Source of the DNA: Clostridia bacterium
GTDB taxonomy: Bacteria > Bacillota > Clostridia > Christensenellales > Borkfalkiaceae
Assembly (NCBI GenBank): GCA_029063275.1
Contig: JAIDOO010000065.1
Coordinates: forward strand, 1-11,502
Reading direction: 5' to 3'
DNA: 11,502 nucleotides
Every line of letters starts with the position of its first letter. The stretch's first letter is position 1. The notes under the pieces are model-generated. The model saw only the letters and a list, made by a program, of their open reading frames with translations. It was not told the DNA's origin and ran no database searches. Of the stretch, positions 1 to 6,134 are shown piece by piece. Made by a program: the position numbers and the translations under genes.

Positions 1-255
1 ATATAAATCCTTATATTCTATTTGACGTTGACTTTCTTTATCAAAAGAAAAGAAATAAGCCAACGATACGCCAAAATAATCACATATTTTTTCTATCGAT
101 TTCAAGGCAGGCGTACGGGATTCATCTCTTTTAGCATTTTTGCGCCATTGATATATTGTTGAAGATATATCCGCGTTTTCTCTGAGCTCATAATTAGTTA
201 TTCCTTTTTCTTTCATCAGCTCATCAATTCTAGCTAAAATAATTTTCTTATCCAT
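1..255 (-). CDS. XRE-family HTH transcriptional regulator, N-terminal part (cut by window edge)
   Basis: The minus strand reads open from an ATG at 255-253 to the first base of the window, giving 85 residues with the C-terminus missing. Residues about 5-69 look like a Cro/cI-type helix-turn-helix: an N-terminal helix (IILARIDELMKEKG), the helix-turn-helix around NYELRENADISSTIYQWRK, and a closing helix with IEKICDYFGVSLAYFF, typical of small XRE regulators. A good ribosome binding site (GAGGTG) sits six bases before the ATG. A TATAAT and a TACAA-TTGTA dyad lie just upstream, which suggests autorepression. The natural target and any C-terminal domain cannot be seen. The neighbour upstream in its own direction is a decayed gene, so this side of the window looks like accessory DNA. 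The family call is confident; the specific role is not. Confidence 0.85.
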   Translation of the reverse strand, partial: MDKKIILARIDELMKEKGITNYELRENADISSTIYQWRKNAKRDESRTPALKSIEKICDYFGVSLAYFFSFDKESQRQIEYKDLY

Positions 256-267
256 ATTACACCTCAT

Positions 268-283
268 ATTATACAACATTGTA
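268..283 (-). promoter_or_regulatory. Probable promoter -10 and overlapping operator of the XRE gene
   Basis: Minus-strand TATAAT occupies 273-268. It overlaps the dyad TACAA-CA-TTGTA (272-283), with half-sites separated by two bases. That is the usual design of an operator for a small cI/Cro-like repressor. The -35 region is weak. Two copies of ATACACCT (plus strand, 315-322 and 338-345, 23 bases apart) lie further upstream and may also bind a regulator. No gene is visible between 256 and 423. Confidence 0.45.
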
Positions 284-423
284 AGAAATATTATTTAACT
301 TAATAAAGCATTTTATACACCTATAAATAGGCAATAAATACACCTTATATAGTTAATCTTTCATAATAAAAGCGACTTCTTTTAGCTACTTTTAATGATT
401 TTTAAATTAAAACTCTATTTTGA

Positions 424-808
424 TTACAAAATGGTTTGCCATTTACGATTACTAAAAATCGAACCCAAAATATGCTTTAACGCGTATCGATACAACTCCT
501 CAAAAGTATCATTTAATACTATTACTTCCATTTGAGTTATAAGTTTGGGAATGGATTTTTCCGCCCACTTTAAATCAAATTTATAAACAACTCTGTCCAC
601 GAAGTAAAATATGTATTACACACTAAAACTTCCGCAAGACAGCAATTTTCGGAATTGCAACAGCGATTAAAATCTACTTTTGAAATTGGTTTAATTCTTT
701 CGTATTCGCCGGCAAATTCTATAAGATAATCTCTTATCTTTTCTTTTACCTATTGCATTTTTCGTCAAACTTTTCTTTTGCTACTGAATTTTTGATATCC
801 TGTTTCAT
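424..808 (-). pseudogene. Decayed gene of unknown family, frameshifted
   Basis: Three protein-like pieces follow each other on the minus strand in different frames. The first starts at ATG 808-806 (MKQDIKNSVAKEKFDEK). The second reads VKEKIRDYLIEFAGEYERIK and continues through NSENCCLAEVLVCNTYFTS. The third reads VDRVVYKFDLKWAEKSIPKL and ends KHILGSIFSNRKWQTIL, stopping at TAA 426-424. Joined, they give about 125 residues of charged, globular-looking sequence. At least two frame changes and an in-frame stop separate them, so no intact product is possible. There is no convincing ribosome binding site. I do not recognise the family. The junction between pieces two and three is tight (TTTACTTCGTGGACAG), which fits a single-base indel. 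It could be a remnant of a mobile or phage-related gene beside the XRE regulator, but nothing proves that. Confidence 0.5.
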
Positions 809-831
809 TAACAACCATAGGACCGCAACAC

Positions 832-865
832 AAAAAAGGCGAACGGTTAACCGTTCGCCTTTTTT
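832..865. terminator. Bidirectional rho-independent terminator after sigG
   Basis: A perfect 34-base palindrome. The 9-bp stem ggcgaacgg/ccgttcgcc closes on a TTAA loop and is flanked by six A and six T, so it has a T-tract in both directions. It begins one base after the sigG stop codon and would end the spoIIGA-sigE-sigG transcript. It could also stop any plus-strand transcription coming from the left. Confidence 0.93.
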
Positions 866-866
866 G

Positions 867-1637
867 TTATGATATACAACTTTTAATTTGTTTCAATGCG
901 GTCTTTTCCAAACGCGAAACCTGCGCCTGGGATATGCCCACTTCCTGCGAGATCTCGGTCTGGGTCTTACCCTCGAAGTATCTCAAAAACAGTATCTTCT
1001 TTTCGCGCCCTTCAAGACGGCTAATCGCCTCGTACAGGGCGGCTTTTTCCGTCCATACTTCGTCATTGTTTTTGGTGTCGAAAATCTGGTCCATAAGAAG
1101 AAGCGTATCGCCCGATTTATTGTAAACCGGCTCGTAAAGCGACACGGGGTCGGAAATAGCGTCCAAAGCGTACGCCACTTCCGAAACGGCGATATTCATT
1201 TCCTTTGCGATTTTATCGTAGGTTACTTCCTCGTCGTCCGCTTCAAGTTTTTCGCGCACTTTCAATACCTGATAGGCTGTATCTCTTATAGAGCGCGAAA
1301 CGCGAAGAGAATTTCCATCGCGAAGGTACCTCTTGATTTCACCAAGTATCATAGGCACCGCGTAGGTTGAAAATTTTACGCCGATTGTAATATCGAAGTT
1401 ATCAATCGCCTTGATAAGCCCCACGCAACCCGCCTGAAAAACGTCGTCCGCGTTGGCGTTTTTAGCCCAGAATCTGCGCACCAACGACAGCACGAGGCGC
1501 ATATTTCCTACTATAAATTTATCCCTCGCGGAGTTATCGCCCGCTTTCAGCTTTTTCATCAGCTCTTCCTGTTCTTTTGAATTCAACAACGGTAAACCCG
1601 ACGTGTCCACGCCGCAGATTACGACTTTTTGCAACAT
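867..1637 (-). CDS. sigG: RNA polymerase sporulation sigma factor SigG (sigma G)
   Basis: Late forespore sigma factor that directs RNA polymerase to genes for spore protection and germination. The 256 residues match the family length (about 260) and keep the signature N-terminus ICGVDTSGLPLL, the region 2 core (GNMRLVLSLVRRF near 44-56, GLIKAIDNFD, KFSTYAVPMILGEIKRYLRD at 88-107), region 3 (LRVSRSIRDTAYQ) and the region 4.2 helix-turn-helix (QTEISQEVGISQAQVSRLEK, 226-245). The start is ATG 1637-1635, with AAGGGGG eight bases upstream. It is the last gene of the spoIIGA-sigE-sigG operon, 57 bases after sigE, and ends at a strong terminator. The ribosome binding site lies in one arm of a hairpin described separately. 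At the site that aligns with B. subtilis Asn45, which I recall as important for recognition by the anti-sigma factor CsfB/Gin, this protein has Val43. Confidence 0.97.
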   Translation of the reverse strand: MLQKVVICGVDTSGLPLLNSKEQEELMKKLKAGDNSARDKFIVGNMRLVLSLVRRFWAKNANADDVFQAGCVGLIKAIDNFDITIGVKFSTYAVPMILGEIKRYLRDGNSLRVSRSIRDTAYQVLKVREKLEADDEEVTYDKIAKEMNIAVSEVAYALDAISDPVSLYEPVYNKSGDTLLLMDQIFDTKNNDEVWTEKAALYEAISRLEGREKKILFLRYFEGKTQTEISQEVGISQAQVSRLEKTALKQIKSCIS

Positions 1638-1644
1638 ACGTTAT

Positions 1645-1683
1645 CCCCCTTATTTTTAATATGTACTAAAATACCTAAGGGGA
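1645..1683 (-). promoter_or_regulatory. Hairpin covering the sigG ribosome binding site, with a forespore-type -10 in its loop
   Basis: In the sigE-sigG gap the minus strand has CCCCTTA (1682-1676) and the complementary TAAGGGG (1652-1646), a 7-bp perfect stem with a 23-base loop. The right arm is the sigG Shine-Dalgarno sequence itself. The loop contains CATATTA (1663-1657), close to the sigma G -10 consensus CATAnTA, though the -35 is weak. A transcript started from it would begin near 1650 and lack the left arm, leaving the ribosome site free. A readthrough transcript from sigE would carry both arms. I recall a similar blocking hairpin reported for B. subtilis spoIIIG. Confidence 0.6.
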
Positions 1684-1694
1684 CTTATATGTAA

Positions 1695-2390
1695 CTAAAT
1701 CTGTTTTGAAATATCCTTTTTAAGCTTTGAAATTATCTTTTTTTCAAGCCTTGAAATGTAGCTTTGCGAAATACCGAGTTTATCGGCGACGTCCTTTTGG
1801 GTCATCTCCTCGCCTCCGTCCAGGGCAAAGCGCATACGCATAATTTTTTGCTCACGCTGTGAAAGTTTGGAAAGCGAAGCCCGCAAAAGCTCGCGCTCGA
1901 CGCCGCCCTCTATGTCCGAATAAACCGAATCTGCGTCCGTGCCCATAACGTCGGACAGCAAAAGCTCGTTTCCCTCCCAGTCGGTGTTTAAAGGCTCGTC
2001 AAAACTGACTTCCTGCTTTAAGCGCGACATTCTTCTTAAATACATTAAAATTTCGTTTTCGATACAGCGCGAGGCGTAAGTTGCCAGCTTGATATTTTTA
2101 TCCGATTTAAATGAATTTATAGCCTTGATAAGCCCTATCGTTCCCACGGAAACGAGGTCGTCGCCGTCTACGCCCGCACCCTCGAACTTCTTGGCTATGT
2201 ATACAACAAGGCGGAGATTGTGCTCGACAAGCTCGGCTTTTGCGCGCTCGTCGCCGCTCTCCAAAAGTGAAATTTTGTCGCTTTCCTCCTCCTGCGAAAA
2301 GGGCAGGGGAAGCGCCTCGGTGCCGCATATGTAGTCAAGGGTGTTTCTGCCTAAAATAAGGGCAAGCAGCTTTTTTATTTTTTCAAACAT
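1695..2390 (-). CDS. sigE: RNA polymerase sporulation sigma factor, pro-sigma E
   Basis: Early mother-cell sigma factor, made as an inactive membrane-bound precursor and cut by SpoIIGA. The 231 residues (family about 239) start with a hydrophobic/basic pro-sequence ([15 protein letters not shown]). This is followed by [13 protein letters not shown], which aligns with the B. subtilis cleavage region (YYIGGSEALP), so processing is likely near Tyr20-Ile21. Region 2 is nearly invariant ([57 protein letters not shown]). Region 4.2 is [20 protein letters not shown]. The ATG overlaps the spoIIGA stop by 8 bases (ATGTTTGA), with GAGGAG in the end of spoIIGA as ribosome site, so the two are translationally coupled. 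The pro-sequence is a few residues shorter than in Bacillus. Confidence 0.97.
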   Translation of the reverse strand: MFEKIKKLLALILGRNTLDYICGTEALPLPFSQEEESDKISLLESGDERAKAELVEHNLRLVVYIAKKFEGAGVDGDDLVSVGTIGLIKAINSFKSDKNIKLATYASRCIENEILMYLRRMSRLKQEVSFDEPLNTDWEGNELLLSDVMGTDADSVYSDIEGGVERELLRASLSKLSQREQKIMRMRFALDGGEEMTQKDVADKLGISQSYISRLEKKIISKLKKDISKQI

Positions 2391-3171
2391 TTAACTCCTC
2401 CATTATGTCGGGATGAAGCACCGCTCCGCACGCAGTCGGGCTTATTCCTATTTTTACGTTTTTAACGACGTCCGTTTTTTCGCCGCCGTAAATTTCCACC
2501 TTGTCCGCAGTAAAAATTTTAATTTTTTTACTTCCTGCAACAGTATGTATTTTTACCGCCTCTTTTATACCGACGGCGTCAACAATTTTCAGCGCGGCGG
2601 TCAACGGAATTACGCTTACGGGTTGTCCCGAATAGTAAACCTTGTTTCCGCTGTCGAAAAAGCCCGATAGCTCCACGCTTTTTTCGCCCGAAAAAATTTT
2701 GCATTTTACGGTCGTTTTGCCGACTTTTTTCAGTTTTGCCGCAAGCTTTCGCGCAAATATCACGATAAGAAGCGCCGCAAAAAGAGGTATGCCTATCGGC
2801 ACGGATGAAAGAACATATCCCCCGCCCTGCGCCCAGTCCATTCCCGTCAGCGCAAATATGCCGATAAGCGCGCCGCCCAAAAGCGCGCAAAACGCCAAAA
2901 AGACAGCCGTCATTTTAACGTATGCTTTAATTGATTTATACTTGCCAGCCAAAAGACAAATTAACAGCCCTGAAAGTAATTTTATCACTACCGACAGCGC
3001 CGCGCCCAACCTGAAAAGCGGAAACACCACCGCAAAGCAAGCGCCCGCCGCCGAGGCGGTTACCACCCTTAACACGCTTGCGGGATTTTTGCAAACCAGC
3101 TTGGCGCAGTATAAAAGGGTAAAGTCCATACAAAAGTTTTCGGCTACGGCAAGTTCAACATAAACCTGCAT
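2383..3171 (-). CDS. spoIIGA: Pro-sigma E processing aspartic protease SpoIIGA
   Basis: Membrane protease of the mother cell that removes the sigma E pro-sequence after a forespore signal. Of its 262 residues (B. subtilis about 309), the first 140 or so are hydrophobic, with roughly five membrane segments (about 10-27, 32-53, 56-76, 85-108, 117-140). The rest is a soluble domain. FFDSGN (171-176) is the aspartic protease active-site motif, with Asp173 as the predicted catalytic residue and Ser in place of the common Thr. LHPDIM near the end matches the family. The start at ATG 3171-3169 fits the typical MxxYxExxxxxN N-terminus ([12 protein letters not shown]). There is no ribosome binding site before it, and TATAAT lies only ten bases upstream. 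It is the first gene of the operon and overlaps sigE. Confidence 0.95.
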   Translation of the reverse strand: MQVYVELAVAENFCMDFTLLYCAKLVCKNPASVLRVVTASAAGACFAVVFPLFRLGAALSVVIKLLSGLLICLLAGKYKSIKAYVKMTAVFLAFCALLGGALIGIFALTGMDWAQGGGYVLSSVPIGIPLFAALLIVIFARKLAAKLKKVGKTTVKCKIFSGEKSVELSGFFDSGNKVYYSGQPVSVIPLTAALKIVDAVGIKEAVKIHTVAGSKKIKIFTADKVEIYGGEKTDVVKNVKIGISPTACGAVLHPDIMEELNV

Positions 3172-3181
3172 TGTAAAAGCT

Positions 3182-3187
3182 ATTATA
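3182..3187 (-). promoter_or_regulatory. Putative spoIIGA promoter, -10 TATAAT
   Basis: Minus-strand TATAAT at 3187-3182, ten bases before the spoIIGA ATG. The best -35 candidates are weak: TTTTCA at a 22-base spacing, or ATTTTA at 17. The B. subtilis spoIIG promoter is known for an unusually long 22-base spacer rescued by Spo0A, so the weak -35 is not against it. Initiation here would give a leader of only about four bases. Confidence 0.5.
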
Positions 3188-3219
3188 GCGGTTAAAAGTT
3201 TGCGTAAAATGAAAATAAA

Positions 3220-3270
3220 CGGCGAATTTTGCCGAATTTAGTCGCCGCAAAAAACACTTGCAAATCGACA
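3220..3270. promoter_or_regulatory. Putative Spo0A boxes upstream of spoIIGA
   Basis: The 0A-box consensus is TGNCGAA. On the plus strand TGCCGAA (3230-3236) is an exact match. CGGCGAA (3220-3226) is a 6/7 match exactly ten bases, one helical turn, earlier. On the minus strand TGTCGAT (3270-3264) is another 6/7 match. Counted from the TATAAT they lie near -45 to -60 and near -90, similar to the two Spo0A regions of the B. subtilis spoIIG promoter. The spacing and location support activation by phosphorylated Spo0A. Confidence 0.5.
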
Positions 3271-3298
3271 AAAAGCGTGCTGTACTTATTATGCTTAA

Positions 3299-3367
3299 TA
3301 CCTTGAATATGGGAAACTGTTTTATCGTTTCCCGAGTTTGTCCGTATTTTTTTATACGGTTTTATTT
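3299..3367 (+). ncRNA. Possible small RNA divergent from spoIIGA
   Basis: On the plus strand TCGACA (3265-3270), a 16-base spacer and TATTAT (3287-3292) resemble a sigma A promoter. About 12 bases after the expected start comes gggaaac/gtttccc (3311-3333, 7-bp stem). It is followed by ccgtat/atacgg (3342-3359, 6-bp stem) and TTTTATTT, a modest terminator. Together this would make an RNA of about 65 bases with two stem-loops and no reading frame. The -35 overlaps a Spo0A-like box. No family is recognised and the stems are short, so this is only a candidate. Confidence 0.25.
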
Positions 3368-3396
3368 GCGTTATCTTTTACGCATAAAAAATTGAA

Positions 3397-3447
3397 TATA
3401 TTACAGAATAGAATATGGCATAACTGTATCCTTATTTCTGTAATATA
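3397..3447. repeat. Inverted repeat with 10-bp arms
   Basis: Perfect arms tatattacag (3397-3406) and ctgtaatata (3438-3447) are separated by 31 bases. They sit between the two-hairpin element and the plus-strand coding remnant. This could be a protein-binding dyad, part of an RNA structure or the trace of a small insertion. I see no target duplication. Confidence 0.4.
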
Positions 3448-3484
3448 AAAAATTAAAATACGGAAACAACATTTAAGGTATTAA

Positions 3485-3742
3485 GCAACCGTTGAGGGTA
3501 CTGTATGCGCTTCAATTGCATATTTGCCCGAAATTTTTACACAGGACGGAAACGTCTTCACTTCGGATCTGTATTCCTGTATTCTTTATGATAGCTATTA
3601 TATCCGCTTTGCCTGCACCTTAACTGTAACCCTGGATAATCAGGGCAGATTTGCCAACGTCGTTTTAGACTACGGCGACAACGGAACGATTGTTACCGAA
3701 TACACGTACGGCACCGCAAACGTAATAGTTCCCGAACACTAA
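3485..3742 (+). pseudogene. C-terminal fragment of an unrecognised, probably exported, protein
   Basis: An open frame of 85 codons follows a stop at 3482-3484 and ends at TAA 3740-3742. The text looks like real protein: it runs from ATVEGTVCASIAYLP through LTVTLDNQGRFANVVLDYGD to VTEYTYGTANVIVPEH, alternating beta-strand-like stretches seen at the ends of secreted or lipoprotein domains. No ATG or GTG and no ribosome binding site begins it. The only permitted start is TTG at 3524, which would cut off plausible sequence. Nothing coding precedes it in any frame. It ends just before a strong bidirectional terminator shared with dus, as a true convergent gene would. I read it as the tail of a gene whose 5' part was deleted. 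A short functional protein from the TTG is less likely. Confidence 0.45.
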
Positions 3743-3754
3743 GATAACAATTAT

Positions 3755-3792
3755 AAAAAGCCGACGGCGCGAATTGCGCCGTCGGCTTTATT
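3755..3792. terminator. Bidirectional terminator between dus and the plus-strand fragment
   Basis: An 11-bp perfect GC-rich stem, gccgacggcgc (3760-3770) and gcgccgtcggc (3776-3786), with a 5-base loop. A run of A precedes it and T-rich sequence follows, so it works in both directions. On the minus strand it ends the spoVT-spoVB-yabN-dus transcript. On the plus strand it follows the coding remnant by about 17 bases. Confidence 0.93.
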
Positions 3793-3793
3793 C

Positions 3794-4738
3794 TTATTCA
3801 AAAGACAAAGTATTTATCAGCTCTTTTAACTCCTCGCAAGTCGGGCAGGCGAAAAGTTTTACCCTGAGCTTTGCACAGCCGTTTTGGGATTTTAAGTAAA
3901 AGGCGCACATCTTGCGCATAAATACACAGGCGAAACGCTCGCCGTAAAGATTGCGCGTTTTTTCAAGCTGGGTTAATATAAACTGCTTTTTGTCGGGCAG
4001 GGATTCGCCCGTGATTTTTGCGAATATCCACGGGTTGTACATTGCGCCCCGCGCCACCGCCACTCCGTCCGCGCCCGTCTTTTCAATAATCTTCTGCGCG
4101 TCGGAGCTGCCGAACACCCCGCCGTTTGCAATCACGGGAATTTTAACGGCGTTTTTTGCCGCAGCGATTTCATTATAATTAACCGCGCCCGAATATATTT
4201 TGTCGCGCGTTCTGCCGTGTACGCAAATCATATCAGCGCCCGCGCCCTCGCACATTTTGGCAAACTCGGCGGAAATAATGCGGCTTTCGTCAAGACCTAT
4301 CCTGAATTTAACCGACACGGCTTTCCCGCTCTTTTTGCAGGCGGAAATAATTTTTTCGGCAAGAGGCAAATCGTTCAAAAGCGCACTTCCCTCGCCGTTG
4401 TTGTAAATTTTAGGCATGGGACAGCCCATATTTATATCGATAAGCTCAAAGCCCTTTAAAGCCTCGCTCTCGCACGCGCGGCGCATAATGTCGGGGTCGT
4501 TTCCGAAAATCTGGCAGGCTTTAATCCCGTCGTAGCCTTCCGTAACGTTCAAAAGCTCCTCGGTTTTTTCACTGCCGTAACAAAGCCCCTTTGCGCTGAC
4601 CATTTCGGTAAAGGTAAGCCCCGCGCCGAGGTTATAACACATTTCCCTGAAAACCGCGTTGGTATAACCCGCAAGCGGCGCCAAAAAGACGTTGTTTTTT
4701 GTATGTAGTTTGCCAATCTCAATGCTTTTTAAGTTCAT
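3794..4738 (-). CDS. dusB: tRNA-dihydrouridine synthase, DusB type
   Basis: FMN enzyme that reduces uridine to dihydrouridine in the tRNA D-loop using NAD(P)H. Using ATG 4738-4736 as start it has 314 residues, normal for DusB. The TIM-barrel motifs are all present: LAPLAGYT (19-26, FMN site), ELIDINMGCPMPK with catalytic Cys106, KFRIG (144-148), HGRT (174-177), ANGG (204-207) and ARGAMYNPW (229-237, phosphate grip of FMN). A longer form from TTG 4747 adds only three residues. The ATG gives the usual N-terminus MNLKSIEIGKL just before the barrel. It overlaps the end of yabN by 20 bases and has no clear ribosome binding site of its own, so it probably depends on coupled translation. It is the last gene of the operon and ends eight bases before a strong terminator. 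Confidence 0.95.
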   Translation of the reverse strand: MNLKSIEIGKLHTKNNVFLAPLAGYTNAVFREMCYNLGAGLTFTEMVSAKGLCYGSEKTEELLNVTEGYDGIKACQIFGNDPDIMRRACESEALKGFELIDINMGCPMPKIYNNGEGSALLNDLPLAEKIISACKKSGKAVSVKFRIGLDESRIISAEFAKMCEGAGADMICVHGRTRDKIYSGAVNYNEIAAAKNAVKIPVIANGGVFGSSDAQKIIEKTGADGVAVARGAMYNPWIFAKITGESLPDKKQFILTQLEKTRNLYGERFACVFMRKMCAFYLKSQNGCAKLRVKLFACPTCEELKELINTLSFE

Positions 4739-6134
4739 TTTTAGCAAGCGCCCAATAGTAGTCCTGTCTGGACAAATCCATATCCTCTAATTTTTCACCG
4801 TCCGCCAAAGCGAGCTTCTCGAACGCGGCAAAGCGTTTTGTGAATTTGTCTACCGCCGCATTCAAAGCCTCTTCGCAGTCAACGCCTGCAAGCCTGCACA
4901 CGTTTACAGCCGAAAACAACACGTCGCCCGCCTCCTCGAAAACCGAGTTTTTATCCCCGGATACGCAGGCTTTTATAAGCTCTTCAACCTCTTCGGAAAG
5001 CTTTTCGGAAGCAGACAGCGGCGAAAGAAAATCCATTCCGCACTTAGCCGAACGCTTGCCGACCTTTTGTGCGCGCATACATGCGGGCATATTTTTGGGA
5101 ACGGCAACGACGGTGTCCGAAAAAGTTTTCTGGCTCTTTTCCTCCCGCTTGTTCCTCTCCCACACGCCCAGAGCTTCGCTATCGTCGTCAGCCTTGTCCT
5201 TGCCGAAGATGTGCGAGTGGCGGAATATCAGTTTTTTGATAAGCCTGGTAATTGCGTCCGTGCCGTTGAACGCGCCCTGTTCCTCTTTCATAACGGCGTG
5301 AAAAGCCGCCTGCAATAAAACGTCGCCCGTTTCCTCTTCCATATCGTAATCGTCGCCGCGCTCGATTGCGTCGACAAGCTCGTACGCCTCTTCGATCATA
5401 TTGGTTTTTATGCTCTCATTGGTCTGCGCCCTGTCCCAGGGACAGCCGTTAGGAGCGCGGAGAAGCTTAATCATTTGTTCCAAATCGGCGTAGTCGTAAC
5501 GCTCTTTTTTGAGGAACTCGCACTCTTCCACGGCAACCGCGCAGGAATAGTCGTATTCTTTTTGCCTGTCTATTTCGTAGACCTTGATTTTTGACGCCTC
5601 GTTCCCGCGCACGAAAGTGCATACCGCTTCTTCGCCGAATAAATCGGAAAGCTTCTGTTTGATTTTCGTCGCAACAAAATAGCCGTCGATATCGTAAACG
5701 ACCGCAGCCTGACAGCTTTTTAAATTTTCAATATTATAAGCCGACACAGACGTGTACTGCGCGCATTTCAGTTTTGCGAGGTTTGCGGCGTGCGCCGATT
5801 TCGGCTCGCCCTCGAAAATACGGCAGTCTTTATGCTTAGATAAGATTATACGGCACGCCTCGTCCTCGCACACCGCGCCGTCCACACAGTAGCAGACGTC
5901 ATCTGTCTTTGCCGCGTCCGTAACAGCTTTTGCAAGCTTTTTATTGAGGGTATCGAAGTTGCGGCAGGTTTCAAAAATGCCGTCCAAAGTGATGACTTCG
6001 TAGCCGTCCAACGATAAAAACGAACGGGTTTTTGCCGTTCGCGCAATAATTTTACCGCTTAAACCAAGCGCTTTTTCAGCGCCCTTCGTCAACCCGTATT
6101 CGTCGGTGCCCAAGCCTATCAAGGTTATTTTCAT
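4719..6134 (-). CDS. yabN: YabN-type fusion: tetrapyrrole-methylase-like domain plus two MazG domains
   Basis: MazG proteins hydrolyse nucleoside triphosphates and non-canonical nucleotides. YabN proteins carry an extra N-terminal SAM-methylase fold of unclear role. The 471 residues match YabN (about 489). Residues 1-200 show IGLGTDEYGL in place of the usual GLGPGD motif and CVDGAVCEDEA where relatives have a VPGxPxVAE segment, so the methylase half is divergent. The first MazG domain is clear: LLRAPNGCPWDRAQTNESIKTNM followed by IEEAYELVDAI (metal-binding acidic residues 248-253), EEETGDVLLQ (266-275) and KLIFRHSHIFG (301-311). The second (about 376-445) keeps EKLSEEVEELIKA and FEEAGDVLFSAVN. 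The start ATG 6134-6132 has AGAGGT seven bases upstream. It overlaps spoVB by 59 bases and dus by 20. The order spoVT-yabM-yabN matches Bacillus. Confidence 0.93.
   Translation of the reverse strand: MKITLIGLGTDEYGLTKGAEKALGLSGKIIARTAKTRSFLSLDGYEVITLDGIFETCRNFDTLNKKLAKAVTDAAKTDDVCYCVDGAVCEDEACRIILSKHKDCRIFEGEPKSAHAANLAKLKCAQYTSVSAYNIENLKSCQAAVVYDIDGYFVATKIKQKLSDLFGEEAVCTFVRGNEASKIKVYEIDRQKEYDYSCAVAVEECEFLKKERYDYADLEQMIKLLRAPNGCPWDRAQTNESIKTNMIEEAYELVDAIERGDDYDMEEETGDVLLQAAFHAVMKEEQGAFNGTDAITRLIKKLIFRHSHIFGKDKADDDSEALGVWERNKREEKSQKTFSDTVVAVPKNMPACMRAQKVGKRSAKCGMDFLSPLSASEKLSEEVEELIKACVSGDKNSVFEEAGDVLFSAVNVCRLAGVDCEEALNAAVDKFTKRFAAFEKLALADGEKLEDMDLSRQDYYWALAKNELKKH

Noticed and set aside
315-345. 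Two ATACACCT copies 23 bases apart read as a CRISPR-like or phage attachment repeat
   Set aside because: Only two 8-base copies in AT-rich DNA, with no spacers of uniform design or integrase nearby; noted only as possible regulator sites.
1657-1687. A complete sigma G or sigma F promoter for sigG
   Set aside because: Only the -10 (CATATTA) is convincing. Neither a GnATA-like -35 at 17-18 bases nor a sigma F pattern is present, so it is reported only as part of the hairpin element.
2642-3163. Long plus-strand open frame (173 codons) opposite spoIIGA
   Set aside because: It is the antisense of a certain spoIIGA gene, with no ribosome site and no recognisable domain; GC-rich third positions create such shadows.
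4840-5301. Plus-strand open frame opposite yabN
   Set aside because: Serine-rich antisense shadow of the MazG region; no ribosome site.
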